Of a stretch of 60,000 bases of DNA, positions 47,541 through 58,199 are shown piece after piece (the stretch's first letter is position 1; every line of letters starts with the position of its first letter). Under the pieces are notes generated by a model, which saw only the letters and a program-made list of their open reading frames with translations, did not search any database and had not been told where the DNA came from. This DNA is from Antedon mediterranea (taxonomy: Eukaryota > Echinodermata > Crinoidea > Comatulida > Antedonidae): NCBI RefSeq assembly GCF_964355755.1, contig NC_092676.1:6122288-6182287 (forward strand), in the 5' to 3' direction. Position numbers and translations under genes: made by a program.

Positions 47541-48739
47541 TCCCTGACAATTAATCTTTTTATCTCTTTCTGATTCCTAACTGTTCTTAATATCTTCCAT
47601 ACAGTAGTATCATTCATATTCTCTCTTATTTTCTTTCATCTATCTCTACATCCATTATCCAATTATCTTCATAAACAATCATCTATTTTTCCTATTCTTC
47701 CAATCTTCTGTAACCTTTATCCAGTCTTTATCCAATCATCCATGTTTATTTGCTTATTCATCCAGTAATCCATCTTTCGTCCAATCATTCACTCATCCTT
47801 ACTTCTTTCCAAAATCATCTTTTCCACATTATCTCTCATTTTTAATGTAAGCCTTTTATATTTTCCAACTGTAGTTACCTGAAAAATCTGCTCACATTCA
47901 TATCACGAATCTGATATATTTTTTTGCAATTATTAATATGACATTACGCGTACTGTATGTTAATGTTATCATATTTCATGTCTCTTTGCAATGATATGTT
48001 CAATGAAAAATGTTATTATTCAGAAATATTCAATTGAAGTAGGAAGAATCTTACTTTTTTTGAACAAAATATTGGAGATATTTTGAATTTATTTTTTTTC
48101 GTTTATATTCACAAATCTATTGACATGAAATTAATTTGAAAATTACTGTATGAAGTTAATCATATGTTGTGTGACCTATGACACGAGTTCGTGGGGTTGC
48201 ACATTTTACTCATTGTTGTCTCACACACCCCTCCCCAGCACCTCCACACAACTTTACAACATTCTTATCTAAATTACCAATTAGCATATAAAGTAAAACG
48301 CTTTAAAACAAGGTAGATTCGCATACCTTGTTATCCAATCTTCTTGTGTCTTCACCTCAATTAATACCGTCGTTGCGCCGAGTCATTGTTTAGTAGATAT
48401 TCCGATACGATTACTCAAGGGAGATACGTTGGGAAAATCTTAAAAAACAAATTTACTCTTTGAGTTCACTGACCATGAGTACTGCATCATCATACTGTAA
48501 TATAAATCAATATTCATTAGCATCTTGAAATAATTTTGCAATCTCTTGTTTTAAAATGAATATTTCATATTTAAGTCATGCACTATAAATATGGAATTTT
48601 AATGAGCACTTTCTTGTGCATTTTTCTCGCACGCTGTTAATTAGGCAAAATTCATCACTGTTCTTGTTGTGCTGTTTAAAAAAAAAATATTTTTTAGGAT
48701 TTTCTTGGTCCCAAAATTCTCTTTAAGGATTTTCCGATG

Positions 48740-48825
48740 TAGTCCGTACAGTAGTTCAGTTTACAAGATAGTGTCCCCTTAAAGGGGGTGTCCCAAAGAG
48801 GGGGTTCTAACTGTAGTTTACTTTT
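48740..48825. repeat. copy of dispersed GTCCCCTTAA repeat
   Basis: It contains TACAGTAGTTCAG, then GTGTCCCCTTAAAGGGGGTG and GGGGGTTCTAACTGTAG, the same arrangement as at 55822-55972. Confidence 0.55.
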
Positions 48826-48830
48826 AGCTT

Positions 48831-48991
48831 TAAAGCTCTGTCCACACTATCAAACTTTATGTGACAAAAATATGTAATGTGCCTATGGATATGATGATGT
48901 CATATCACAACCATATTTTAAGCATCACTACAATATTTAGGCACTTCACACTTTTTTTGTCAAACTAGTTTGATAGTTTAGACAATGCTTA
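48831..48991 (+). mobile_element. MITE family A, copy 7
   Basis: TAAAGCTCTGTCCACACTAT and TTTGATAGTTTAGACAATGC are the ends. The body has TATCACAACCATATTTTAAG. TAA lies directly at both ends. Confidence 0.85.
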
Positions 48992-49323
48992 AGATTTCAC
49001 ACAAATGAAGTAAAGATCAGTTTTATCCCCTGATGCAAAAACATTAATTTGAAAGAAATGGAATTTTTATTTAGCAAGAAATAGGATCCCTAGTTGTTAT
49101 CGAGTTTGATATTCCACTGATAGAAAATAATAGTTGACTCGACGCACAGTGCAGATATCTAATACACTACCTACTGTACCACTAATTGCGTATTAAACTT
49201 GAGACATGAGCTGCGTAACAAACATTTATAGCTGCCATATGTGGATGCTTTTAATAACAAAGAATTGAATCAACATAGTACAACATTCATTTATTAAATT
49301 CTTTAGAAAGATCTAGTAATGTA

Positions 49324-49492
49324 TAAAGCTCTGTCTACACTATCAAACTTTATGTGACAAAAAAAATGTGATGTGCCCATATAATTATGGACATGATATC
49401 ATATCACTACCATATTTAAGCATATCATCACCGTATTTGGGCACATCACACTTTTTTTGTCTAACTAGTTTGATAGTGTAGACAAAGCTTAA
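49324..49492 (+). mobile_element. MITE family A, copy 8
   Basis: TAAAGCTCTGTCTACACTAT and TTTGATAGTGTAGACAAAGC are the ends, with TAA at both borders. It lies only 65 bp before exon 6. Confidence 0.85.
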
Positions 49493-49557
49493 TATGAAAT
49501 ATATTAAAATTTATAACTCATCACTCAATTTTCATTGTGTATAATTGTTTCTTTTAG

Positions 49558-49845
49558 TTTTCAGACCAGCAGCACCAGCCGGTCTCCCACCCACTGCTAC
49601 CATCAGGGCACCAGCCCAATCATTAGCGCCCCCAGCTTACATCACACAGGCCCAGGCCATGTATTCAGCCGGACTTCAACGCCCAACGTTACTTACAAAT
49701 GGTGCCATGCCCCCGACATTAATGACCCCTCCGCCAACAGAGGGCTCACCGGCAGGGCTTACGTATATTCCAATGGATGGTGGAGCATATCACTATGCAG
49801 TTCCTATCATTGACTATCCAGGAGTCGGCCTTGACAGTGCAATTG
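49558..49845 (+). CDS. qki: qki exon 6: Pro/Ala-rich tail
   Basis: This exon covers codon 288 (completed) to 339, plus the first base of codon 340. The acceptor is TTTCTTTTAG and the donor ATTG|GTATGT. The encoded tail (FRPAAPAGLPPTATIRAP, then LTYIPMDGGAYHYAVPI and IDYPGVGLDSAI) corresponds to the proline-rich, Tyr-containing region of vertebrate QKI that ends with YPIEPSGVLG-type sequence. If the donor is not used, the frame continues as GMCYSKQQLRR and stops at 49878-49880. Confidence 0.96.
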
Positions 49846-50658
49846 GTATGTGTTACTCTAAACAACAACTTCGTCGTTAGCGTCTTGTTTAAGTCGTCAT
49901 CCAGTTGATTAAATTCTCGCAATTTTGCTGAGCATAATTTTGAATGAATTTTTAAATAATTGACCTGAATATATTTAAGACCTATTATAAATGAATCATG
50001 ATACGATATTTGAATAATAAGTGAACTGTTAATTATGTTTTATTGCCATCCAGTATAAAAAGCCATTGGTGCTAATCTATGATATACTATATATTTAATC
50101 CATAACGTTATCGTCGCCGTTCTTAGGTCAGCCAAGGTGTCTATTTTCAATAAATGGAAGATTTACACAAATTCATCAAAATTTTAAATTTACACTACCT
50201 CATATATAAATAATGAAATGGATTTAGGCACCAGGAATATAGCCAATTTCTCAAAGTAAATAACGTTTTTGGAGCCGTTGCTAGTATGTGCAAGAATGCC
50301 GTCTTTTACGGAGCCATTTATTATAATTATGAATGAAAAACGATTAGACGCAATGTAATGTTAGAAGGGCATTAGAAAATTACAGGCTTCGAAAATTACT
50401 GGCTTTGAAAATTGTTATAAACTTTTTTTTTAAAGATTTGAACTTCATTCCATGATGTAGATTGGCTGTAAAACTGGAAGCCTGGAATATTAATATTTAA
50501 TTTTTTAATATTTATGAGATAAGGAGAATATAATTATTCTTGCCAATAAGTTTTAAAGTCTTCCATAATTTGTTTTTAAATGCTCAATTAGGTGCCATAT
50601 GTTCATGAAATTTGTGTTTATGAATGTTTTAACTAACCATGTTGTTGGCCACCTATAG
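49846..50658 (+). other. qki intron 6 (813 bp)
   Basis: It contains an in-frame 33-nt readthrough extension at its start and ACTAAC at 50632-50637 near its end. The rest is AT-rich with no repeats or genes seen. Confidence 0.8.
50632..50637 (+). promoter_or_regulatory. ACTAAC at the branch-point position of intron 6
   Basis: AACTAACC lies 21 nt before the exon 7 acceptor AG. It fits the branch-point consensus (YTNAY) and the quaking core ACUAAY at once, so the protein could compete with SF1 for this site. Confidence 0.5.
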
Positions 50659-50730
50659 GTGCTGCCCCCAAAATGAGAAGAGCTCCTTCCATCAGGGACC
50701 ACCCTTACCAAAGGGTCCTTGATCCACGAG
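50659..50730 (+). CDS. qki: qki exon 7: nuclear-type C-terminal segment
   Basis: This exon covers codon 340 (completed) to 363, plus the first base of codon 364. The acceptor is ACCTATAG and the donor CGAG|GTTAGT. It encodes GAAPKMRRAPSIRDHPYQRV and LDPR. HPYQR is the conserved nuclear localisation motif of the QKI-5 isoform. Readthrough of the donor would add one glycine and stop (GGT TAG). Confidence 0.95.
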
Positions 50731-53700
50731 GTTAGTTTGTCTTTTTTTTTTTCAGAATAACTTTTTCTATTTTCTTCCTGTTCTTGTTAAGGTACTGTTC
50801 TTCTGTATTTTATATGTTTGAAAATGTGTATTTTAAATGAAAAACCATGATTTTAGTATGTTTTTTGTCAAAAAATGTTATGAATTATTATTATTATTAT
50901 TAAGGTGAAGGTAAAATGTTTTCCAATAAAGTTATAAAGCTTTTTCCTAGTCAGCTGAATTTGAACTCGACCCAGATAGGTTATACAGCTCTAAAACATT
51001 TTATGAAGAACTGCTGTCTCTTTCGCCGTCTTTACCAAATTGTGTTTATTTGTACGTTCACATACTTGTTTGATATCTGTCCCGTCCGTCAACATGTGTT
51101 TTTTGTTTATTTCTTGGACATAATGCTTTCTTCTGGACGAAGGGATAAAGGTAAACGAAAAACAAAACATAGCAGAAAAATAACAATCTATACACTGCAT
51201 GATGATATCATTACTCACGGATATGATCAGTGTTGTTAATTTTAAATAATAATTAATTGTAATGGGGAAAGTGTAGATAGTTTTACTGTTTTAACTGCCA
51301 AAAATTTAGCAAGGGTTGTTTGCGAGTTTTAGCTATAGGATAAACTGATCTGCAAGATTTAGCTAAACGGCATTGTACACGTGAATGCATTTAAATGGAT
51401 TTTACTGGCTGCATCATGTCTTCCTATTATGTAATTCTTCAATCTAGGGATTCCTTTGCCGAAACTACCAAAAATGATGCGATTGATTGATCATTCCAAC
51501 AACTTTTATTTTGTTCTTATACTAATAACAGATTTTAGAAAATTATTTGATTAATTAAATGTATTGTTAGCCGTTTTCTTAAACAACTCACTTTAAGTGA
51601 TTCCAACTCGGTAGTAATGTTCCTTTTGTGTATACGTTAATTCAATTGGTAGTCTGTGTAAATTAATGAATTAATTCCAGATAAAAATAATCATGAAGTT
51701 AAATACCCTAACATAATTTATTCCAAGTATTTTCAAAAAACTGCAATGAAATTTGAAACAAAACGATGCAATAAAATATATGTTTGATTAAAATTAATTA
51801 ACAATCTGATTAATAAACTAATTAAAATACACCACCTTGAAAAATGATAATAAAATAAAAATGATAATAATCCCAACAAATGAATGAGTTAACAACATTT
51901 ATCGCCAATGAATTCCTGAACTATTATAATTATTTCTATTTATACCTATAAATCCGCATTAAAATCAGTTTAAGTATTCACAATATTTGTTACCATAGGC
52001 ATTATTTTGTTTCCATAATAAATTATGGTCTGAAAGACCAGATTGAATATGCAATTAGTTATTATTAAATTGAATATTATTCTTGCAAAATACTTATATT
52101 TTTCTTAAGTAATCTTGCAAATACTTGTATTTTACTTAAGTAAAACCGCACTGCACATTTTTCGTGTTTTCACAATTATGTATAAAATAATTTCTTGTAT
52201 AAGCCGCACTTTAAATTGTATACACTTTCGTATGGTATTCTTTGGGTACAGTAGAATAGGTAAGGCTTAGGTACTGTGTTTTTAAGGTAATTATTATGAA
52301 GAGGTAGGCTAAAGCGCTGTTGTGAAGTATCTAGTGCGGATAGTGAGCTAAACCTACTATATCTGTTCTGGGGTGTACTGTAGGTAGTATGTTTATAAGC
52401 AGTCTACAGACTGTATGAATCGATGTCTGCTGGCAAAGACAGAGTTTTGATGGAATTTTATGTATATTTAGGTACCAACGCTGTTTTATTAAGAGAGATT
52501 TTCCAGATTATATTTCTAGGATAAACAACATTGATTATTATCCTGATAGAAAACATTGCCTTAATTTAAAGTTTATTACGTTCTTTTATGATGACTTTCA
52601 TTAAGAAATATTTTGTTATTGTAAAGTTGTGTAATTTTTTTAAAGCATGAATGGGTGAAAATAAGAATTTTGCTATAAATAAGTATCAATTTTAGCTTTG
52701 AATTAAATTCTGCAATATTAGCTAGTTTTAGATAGGCCTTTCAGAAGTTTTTTTTATCCAAAATAAAGGCTATATTTTGTACTTTCAAAGGATTTTTTAC
52801 TGCAATAAAACGTAGCACACCAAGTTTGTCTCTGTTGTTTCTTTAATAAACAGGAACGCTTTTTAATGCAACACGTTATTGACGCGCGTCACCGCTTAAC
52901 GTGTATCCTAATGATTTACTTATGGAGCAATTGGTATGTTCCGCTAATTAGGTGCTAAGGTGTTTTTGTTAATTATGTTTTATTGTTAATCTTTTTTGTG
53001 TATCTTTTAATTGTCTGAATCATTTACCACTAACGTAGTACAGTCAAATGAGTTAACATCATAAATAACTAACACTACCTATTGGCCAAGTGAATATGAT
53101 GACTTGTGCTATGGCAGGCATTGTTACCTTGTGTACCCGCATTTCCATACAAGTACTGCATGTCGGAAAATATTTTCGTTTTTTACTATAATTTTGTGAT
53201 ATTGGTGAAAGTAATCTATTCCTATCCTAATACAGCTACTATAAAATCACTTAAAATCTTTAAAACTTAGTAGATATTTTTGTTCGTTTTTATTTTATTT
53301 TTTTCATCAGTTACAAGCTTGATGTGTCATTGTGTTAATGAATGACTCTTAATCATAAGCTAAAACATTTTAACTTTAACGCATTATAAAAAAAAATTAT
53401 CCATTTTGCTTTAAAACATTTAAAAATTTGCTTTTTCACATCATCCATTTAAAATAATACTGGCAATTTTGAAAAATTCATAAGGAATAGAATTTTACAA
53501 AAAAAATCAAAATTTGATGTAAACAAAAACAAGCTCAAGAGATTATCTTTGGCTATTATAAGCTACAAAGCCGAGCATATCATTTCCACTTCGCCAAAGG
53601 TAGACAAAAATAATTGTGAATTTTTGTGATTCCAGAATTGTTCAATTAATGCGAACATTTGTTTTATTCAAAAAATGAACTAGTCCCACCATTTTATATT

Positions 53701-53809
53701 TTAATTGACACTGTGCATGCATTTTCAATGTACGTCTTGATACGCTGGTACGAATAGTCACTAATACAAATCTTTTTTCTTTTTTCCTCTTTTGGATTTC
53801 CTAACCTAG
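50731..53809 (+). other. qki intron 7 (3.1 kb)
   Basis: AT-rich. An open frame of 107 codons at 50916-51239 has no recognisable domain and no support as an exon. No other gene or repeat family was recognised here. Confidence 0.75.
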
Positions 53810-53837
53810 CTGTCACAGGCAACTAGCATTCACTAAC
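53802..53837 (+). promoter_or_regulatory. quaking-type sites around the exon 8 acceptor and stop
   Basis: TAAC (53802-53805) overlaps the polypyrimidine-acceptor region, and ACTAAC (53832-53837) lies 6 nt after the stop codon. The 26-nt spacing is a little more than the usual 1-20 nt of the bipartite site. They may allow the protein to regulate inclusion of its own last exon. Confidence 0.4.
53810..53826 (+). CDS. qki: qki exon 8, coding tip AVTGN-stop
   Basis: The acceptor is CCTAACCTAG at 53809. The split codon 364 (G|CT) is completed, then GTC ACA GGC AAC TAG gives AVTGN and the stop. The vertebrate QKI-5 tail ends AATGN, so both the sequence and the exon position identify the true last coding exon even though only 17 nt are coding. 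The 3' UTR continues from 53827. Confidence 0.92.
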
Positions 53838-54523
53838 CTAGTATCTGCACAACGTATCTTCACGTTCCATTATGTGTTGCGTTGCGTCCAAGGCCTGCCA
53901 AACAAAACCGTGAGTGGAAAAAATATGTTCTCTCCACCCTACTACTACTACTCTCGTACTACTGCTGAAAATAATTCTGTGTGTTACTATCAAGCTAAAC
54001 CCCGAGAGATATCGAGGCTAAATTCTAACAACCGCACCCAACAAATTATCAGGATGGAATGACCACAAAGGTACTGTACGAGTTTTGACCAACATGCAGG
54101 AGTTTAAAAAAACAAAAACCTTAGCAACTTAGATCTAACCCGTCTATGGTGCGTGTATCAAACATACGGTAATAATAGTAACAATGTACACGCGGCAAAA
54201 ATCCAACTCTCGTCGTGGATAATTACCGGTACGCCATGATTTGTTGTGCTAAAATTTAATAACAAATATTAATAATGCACTTTATATATTAATATTGATG
54301 GTAGCGTTGGATTTTTGGCGCCGGTACAACCAGTGCTTTTCCATTAAAATTCATTTCTCTTGTTTTGTCTTTAATTTACTCCTTTTAGTTGCACATATTT
54401 CATTTTTAATTTTTGCTCTATTAATATTTAAAATTATTAAATTGTATAATCATGTTAAGTGTTCATGCATACATAATACTAGTCATTATTTCTGTTAGCT
54501 TCTAAAAAAAAAGGTATTAGAAA

Positions 54524-54529
54524 AATAAA
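54524..54529 (+). terminator. candidate poly(A) signal AATAAA
   Basis: The hexamer lies about 700 nt after the qki stop. Other AATAAA copies follow (for example 55287), and QKI 3' UTRs are often long, so the site used is not known. Confidence 0.25.
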
Positions 54530-54762
54530 ACCTGGTTTATCCTCCAAACTGGTGACGAGAACACAGACTTTTAAACATGGTTGTTGGTGCGAAAATTATT
54601 GTCTCATCTATTATTGCAAATTAACAGAAGGCTTAATTATTCCATATCAGACAACCTTGTTTAAAATGTATTGGATGGATTTGTTATTAAAGGTTTTTAT
54701 TTTTATTTTTTTCTATATGCATGATACAAAATTCTGGAATGCATGAAGGTGATTAAAATGAC

Positions 54763-54774
54763 ACTAATCTTAAT
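54763..54774 (+). promoter_or_regulatory. bipartite QKI response element in 3' region
   Basis: ACTAAT, 2 nt, TAAT fits the bipartite consensus exactly. It lies 937 nt after the stop and would be in the 3' UTR if the transcript passes the first AATAAA. Confidence 0.4.
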
Positions 54775-55821
54775 TTTATAGTTGAAGATCCAAAATTTGA
54801 ATTTTTTTAAATCCAAAACTGAAAAAAAAAAATTATTAATTTTTTATTTAATTGCAATGCTAAGTGACATTGCTATTCAGAACAAAATCAGATATTATCG
54901 GTTAATTATAGGTCATCGACCTTTCCTGACCCTTAAAATATGCATTTGTATGATTTGTGCATGGGAAAGATATTTGTAATTATTTCTGAGGTAGTGAATG
55001 TATAATTGTTGTTACAACTTGCATTATGCAAATGATATTTTCCTGAATATCTTTTAAAAACTGCTAATTTTTGCTCGAAACATTTTCTACCATCCAATTG
55101 TTATGTTTATATATTTGTTTCCAATATGATTTTTATCATCTAATTAAGATTAAACATTATTTTACTGGAGTTACTGCAGTATTTTTAAATGAATAACATG
55201 ATTTCAGTTTGTTTCAGTGTAAATTTCACTGTAATAACATTGTGTACGATTAAAGATGATGAAAGATGTCCCCCAAAAACATGAAAAATAAAAATTAATT
55301 AAATCTGGTTATTTTGTAGTTTTAATAAGTTAATCAATTTCGCAGGAAAAAACAGGAAAAAAATAACGTTTCACTTATAAAATGACAAAATAAATGATAA
55401 AATTCTACCAAAAAACCATTGGCTGGCAGCCAATTTGACCATTTTTTGCTTTAAATTACATTTTTTTTACGTAAATACATTTTCTTTCGATCCAATTTTT
55501 CGATAACTATTATGTTACATTAAAATGGCATATTCAACAAAAATGTATTAATAATAGCCTAATATTAATTTTAAGGGGAACTATACATCTTTAACAAAGG
55601 TTTATAAATAATTGTATAAACAAACTAAAATGTAGTTACTGGAGTAACTGCAGTAGAATAATGTTGAAATGATCCCTTACTAATGAAGTTATTATACATT
55701 CCTCCCTCACGAAATAACAAACTATTATACTGTTAATGTATTTAGTATCCATGTTAAATGATATATTTTTAATGGTTTTCTGAGTTACTTACAAGAAAAT
55801 GCACTAATGTTATTTCATAGT

Positions 55822-55972
55822 GGTACATACAGTAGAAACGTCTATTAAGGGGATGACTACGGGACACACCAACCAACCTTAATATTGGTGTCCCCTGAAT
55901 AGGGCTTGATATACATTTCCCCTTATTCGTTTTTGGAAAGTGTCCCCTTAATAGAAACGGTTCTGCTGTACC
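55822..55972. mobile_element. about 150-bp foldback repeat (GTCCCCTTAATAG family)
   Basis: The left GGTACATACAGTAGAAACGT, then CTATTAAGGGGA, pairs with the right TCCCCTTAATAGAAACGG, then TTCTGCTGTACC. The interior has GGTGTCCCCTGAATAGGG. Fragments lie at 272, 10490, 35395 and 48740. Confidence 0.65.
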
Positions 55973-57680
55973 TTTTATATTTTAGGTCTTAATACTTGTG
56001 TTATTCATGTACTGATGCTATAATCTTGCTTGGTTTAATTTTGTTATGTTATTTTAAAACCATCACTGTTTGTTCTGTGTTGGCTAAGTCACTATTTAAC
56101 ACTTATCTAAGTTGCTAGTTATATTATTACTACTGCAAAATGTTTTTTTTTATAAAATAGTAAATTAAAAAAATATACTGCATATCTCATTAAGAAATCT
56201 AAATATGGTCAAAGAGTTAACAAACCTTTAACGGTGGTCACAATAGAATTTATGAGATACCGTAACACTTGGCATGTTGGGTCTTGCTTGTACACACGTC
56301 CTAAATATGCTTTTTAGTATTGTTTTGTGGCATAATCCATTTGGCTACCTAAAAATCTGAAGGCTTCATGGACGTAATAATCTTCCTAAATGCACAGACC
56401 CTCCTATGCCTAGAATACAAACAGTATCTTTATGTATCTTCCCTTAACATATAAAGAAAAATACTAAAAAAATATTTGATAATATATAGCAATAATGTTC
56501 AAATAAGAAATAAAACTGTTTGTCAATAATTTGGGAGTTTTTCCACAAAAAGAGCTTTGTGCAATGATGATGATTGTGATGCTGTGATGATGATATTGAT
56601 AATAATAATGATTTGGCCCTAATAATATGCAATGCATGAATGATTAAAGAGCCATGGAGAAACAAACAAACTCAGGGGTTATAAAACAATATTAAGAAAA
56701 CGCACACACTTAAATGTGAAACTTCCCATACACAAACGAGCTTCCATGATAAACATCTTTGTGTCAAAGGTCAATGAAACGTCCTTTCGCAAACCTAACA
56801 TTTATGGATTGATCAACAAACGTTACTTAAAAATATTGGTTTCGGTCACAATGTTTTGGTCTGGAAAAAAATTATGCAAATTTGGACAAATTGAATAATG
56901 GAAGTTGCCAACGATGTGTTACACATTATTTTTGCATTATTGCTCAGATCTTGCCAAAGCTGATAAAGGAGGTTGAAAACGAAAAAAAAGATGTTTGTTT
57001 TCGGAATTATAAAGCTTTGCTTTTTTTTTATTTTAAAAAGTTTATTAAGGAGAATTTATTCGTTATGTATGGATGCTGCAGATTGCCGTGTCAAATCCAA
57101 ATTGTATTCTTAAAAAACATAAAAAACTAAAAAAAAACAAAAGAATATTATAAAAACATTGTTTGGTAGGTTAACATGTTTTGAAATCCTTCCTTTTGAT
57201 TGGAGTTTCCCAGAGGGGCATGCTCCAATTATTTGTATACATTTTGTACATAGAGAATACAGGGTTTTTACCAAATAACTAAACAGGTTTAATTAGTTTT
57301 TAGTAAAATATATGCAAAATACACACAAATGTGTTGTTTGTTTTCCAAAAATCTGAATAATTGGAAAACGTTTTTGACACCGAACGCATTTTATGCAAGC
57401 ACAAACATTTTTTTTAAATTTAATTTTTTCTGTTAAATTTTAAAATAAACAATTTATAATTCAATAAACATAAATTGTCAAGAATTGAATGCGTCACAAT
57501 AATAAATAATAATTAACATCCAGTATTATTTAAATATTAGCTTATATACTAGCTATTATCACTACTATATATATATATTTTTACTCATTAATTAGATTTC
57601 GTATTTTTTGTTAGTATACTCATTTAATTTATTTTTCAACACCATGTACCTCAACATTCACCAATAATACTACTGTTTCT

Positions 57681-57861
57681 AATATTGTAGAGCCCTTTAG
57701 TTTTTCATTTTGCGAATTTTAAATAAATATTGCGAGCATGTACTTATCGCAATTTTGTCGTTTTTTATAATGGAATTTTGGGTTACCATACCAAAATTGC
57801 TACAACTTGAAATTAAGCAAGTTTTTTTGCATATTGGAAAAATAAAGGGCTCTACAATATT
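57681..57861. mobile_element. 181-bp element with perfect 19-bp inverted repeats
   Basis: AATATTGTAGAGCCCTTTA (57681-57699) and its exact inverse (57843-57861) enclose 143 bp of AT-rich sequence. If AATATT is the duplicated target, the element itself starts GTAGAGCCC. A 67-codon frame crossing it has no domain. Confidence 0.7.
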
Positions 57862-58149
57862 TGAACATATTAAATTTATTGTATTAAATTTACTATTAAA
57901 TTTGAATTATTAATTTTTACATTATGATCAAATGAAGAAGAGAAGTTTTGTATATGTAACAAAAGGTATAGCTTTATAAAATGTATAAATGCATTCATTT
58001 ATGAAGTTAAAATTGAATTAATTAAAATTGTTTATTGAAAATTATCGTTCTAATATTGCCAATGTAGTTAATTTTGATAGTTACTTTTCGCCGGGATTGA
58101 ATTAAATTTAAATTGGGAAAGCAAATAATTTGATTGGAATGTATAAGGT

Positions 58150-58199
58150 ATACCATTTTGGTTACCATTTATAAGGGATACCATTTCGGTTACCATTTA
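58150..58199. repeat. two 22-bp direct repeats, period 28
   Basis: ATACCATTTTGGTTACCATT and ATACCATTTCGGTTACCATT, each followed by TA, lie 28 bp apart. Confidence 0.7.

Larger units (their letters stand above)
47068..49557 (+). other. qki intron 5 (2.5 kb)
   Basis: It starts with a long TCATCA/GTCATT-rich low-complexity block (47085-47540) and contains a dispersed GTCCCC repeat (48740-48825) and MITE family A copies 7 and 8. The open frames at 47090-47573 are products of the CAT-rich block. Confidence 0.8.
2607..53826 (+). other. qki: quaking (QKI/HOW-type STAR protein) gene, eight coding exons
   Basis: The gene spans eight exons: 2607-2958, 15073-15203, 30541-30657, 31103-31246, 46950-47067, 49558-49845, 50659-50730 and 53810-53826. 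All junctions are GT-AG, and the coding lengths sum to 1107 nt, giving 368 residues and a stop in one continuous frame. Domain order is an N-terminal extension (1-85), QUA1 (about 86-133), KH (about 144-245, GxxG loop GPRG at 170-173), QUA2 (about 241-272), a Pro/Ala-rich tail (276-339) and a nuclear-type C-terminus. Known family members dimerise through QUA1, bind ACUAAY-containing RNA through KH-QUA2, and control splicing, mRNA stability and circRNA formation. Human QKI-5 is 341 residues; the excess here is in the N-terminus. Exon boundaries are by inspection, not cDNA. UTR ends are not defined, so the transcript is longer than this span. Confidence 0.95.

Noticed and set aside
47090-47573. 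Several + strand open frames of 70-79 codons after exon 5
   Set aside because: They overlap in different frames over the CAT-rich block, start inside intron 5 and show no conserved domain.
50916-51239. 107-codon open frame in intron 7, considered as an alternative qki 3' exon
   Set aside because: There is no suitable acceptor in the right phase next to it and no similarity to any QKI tail. It is probably chance.
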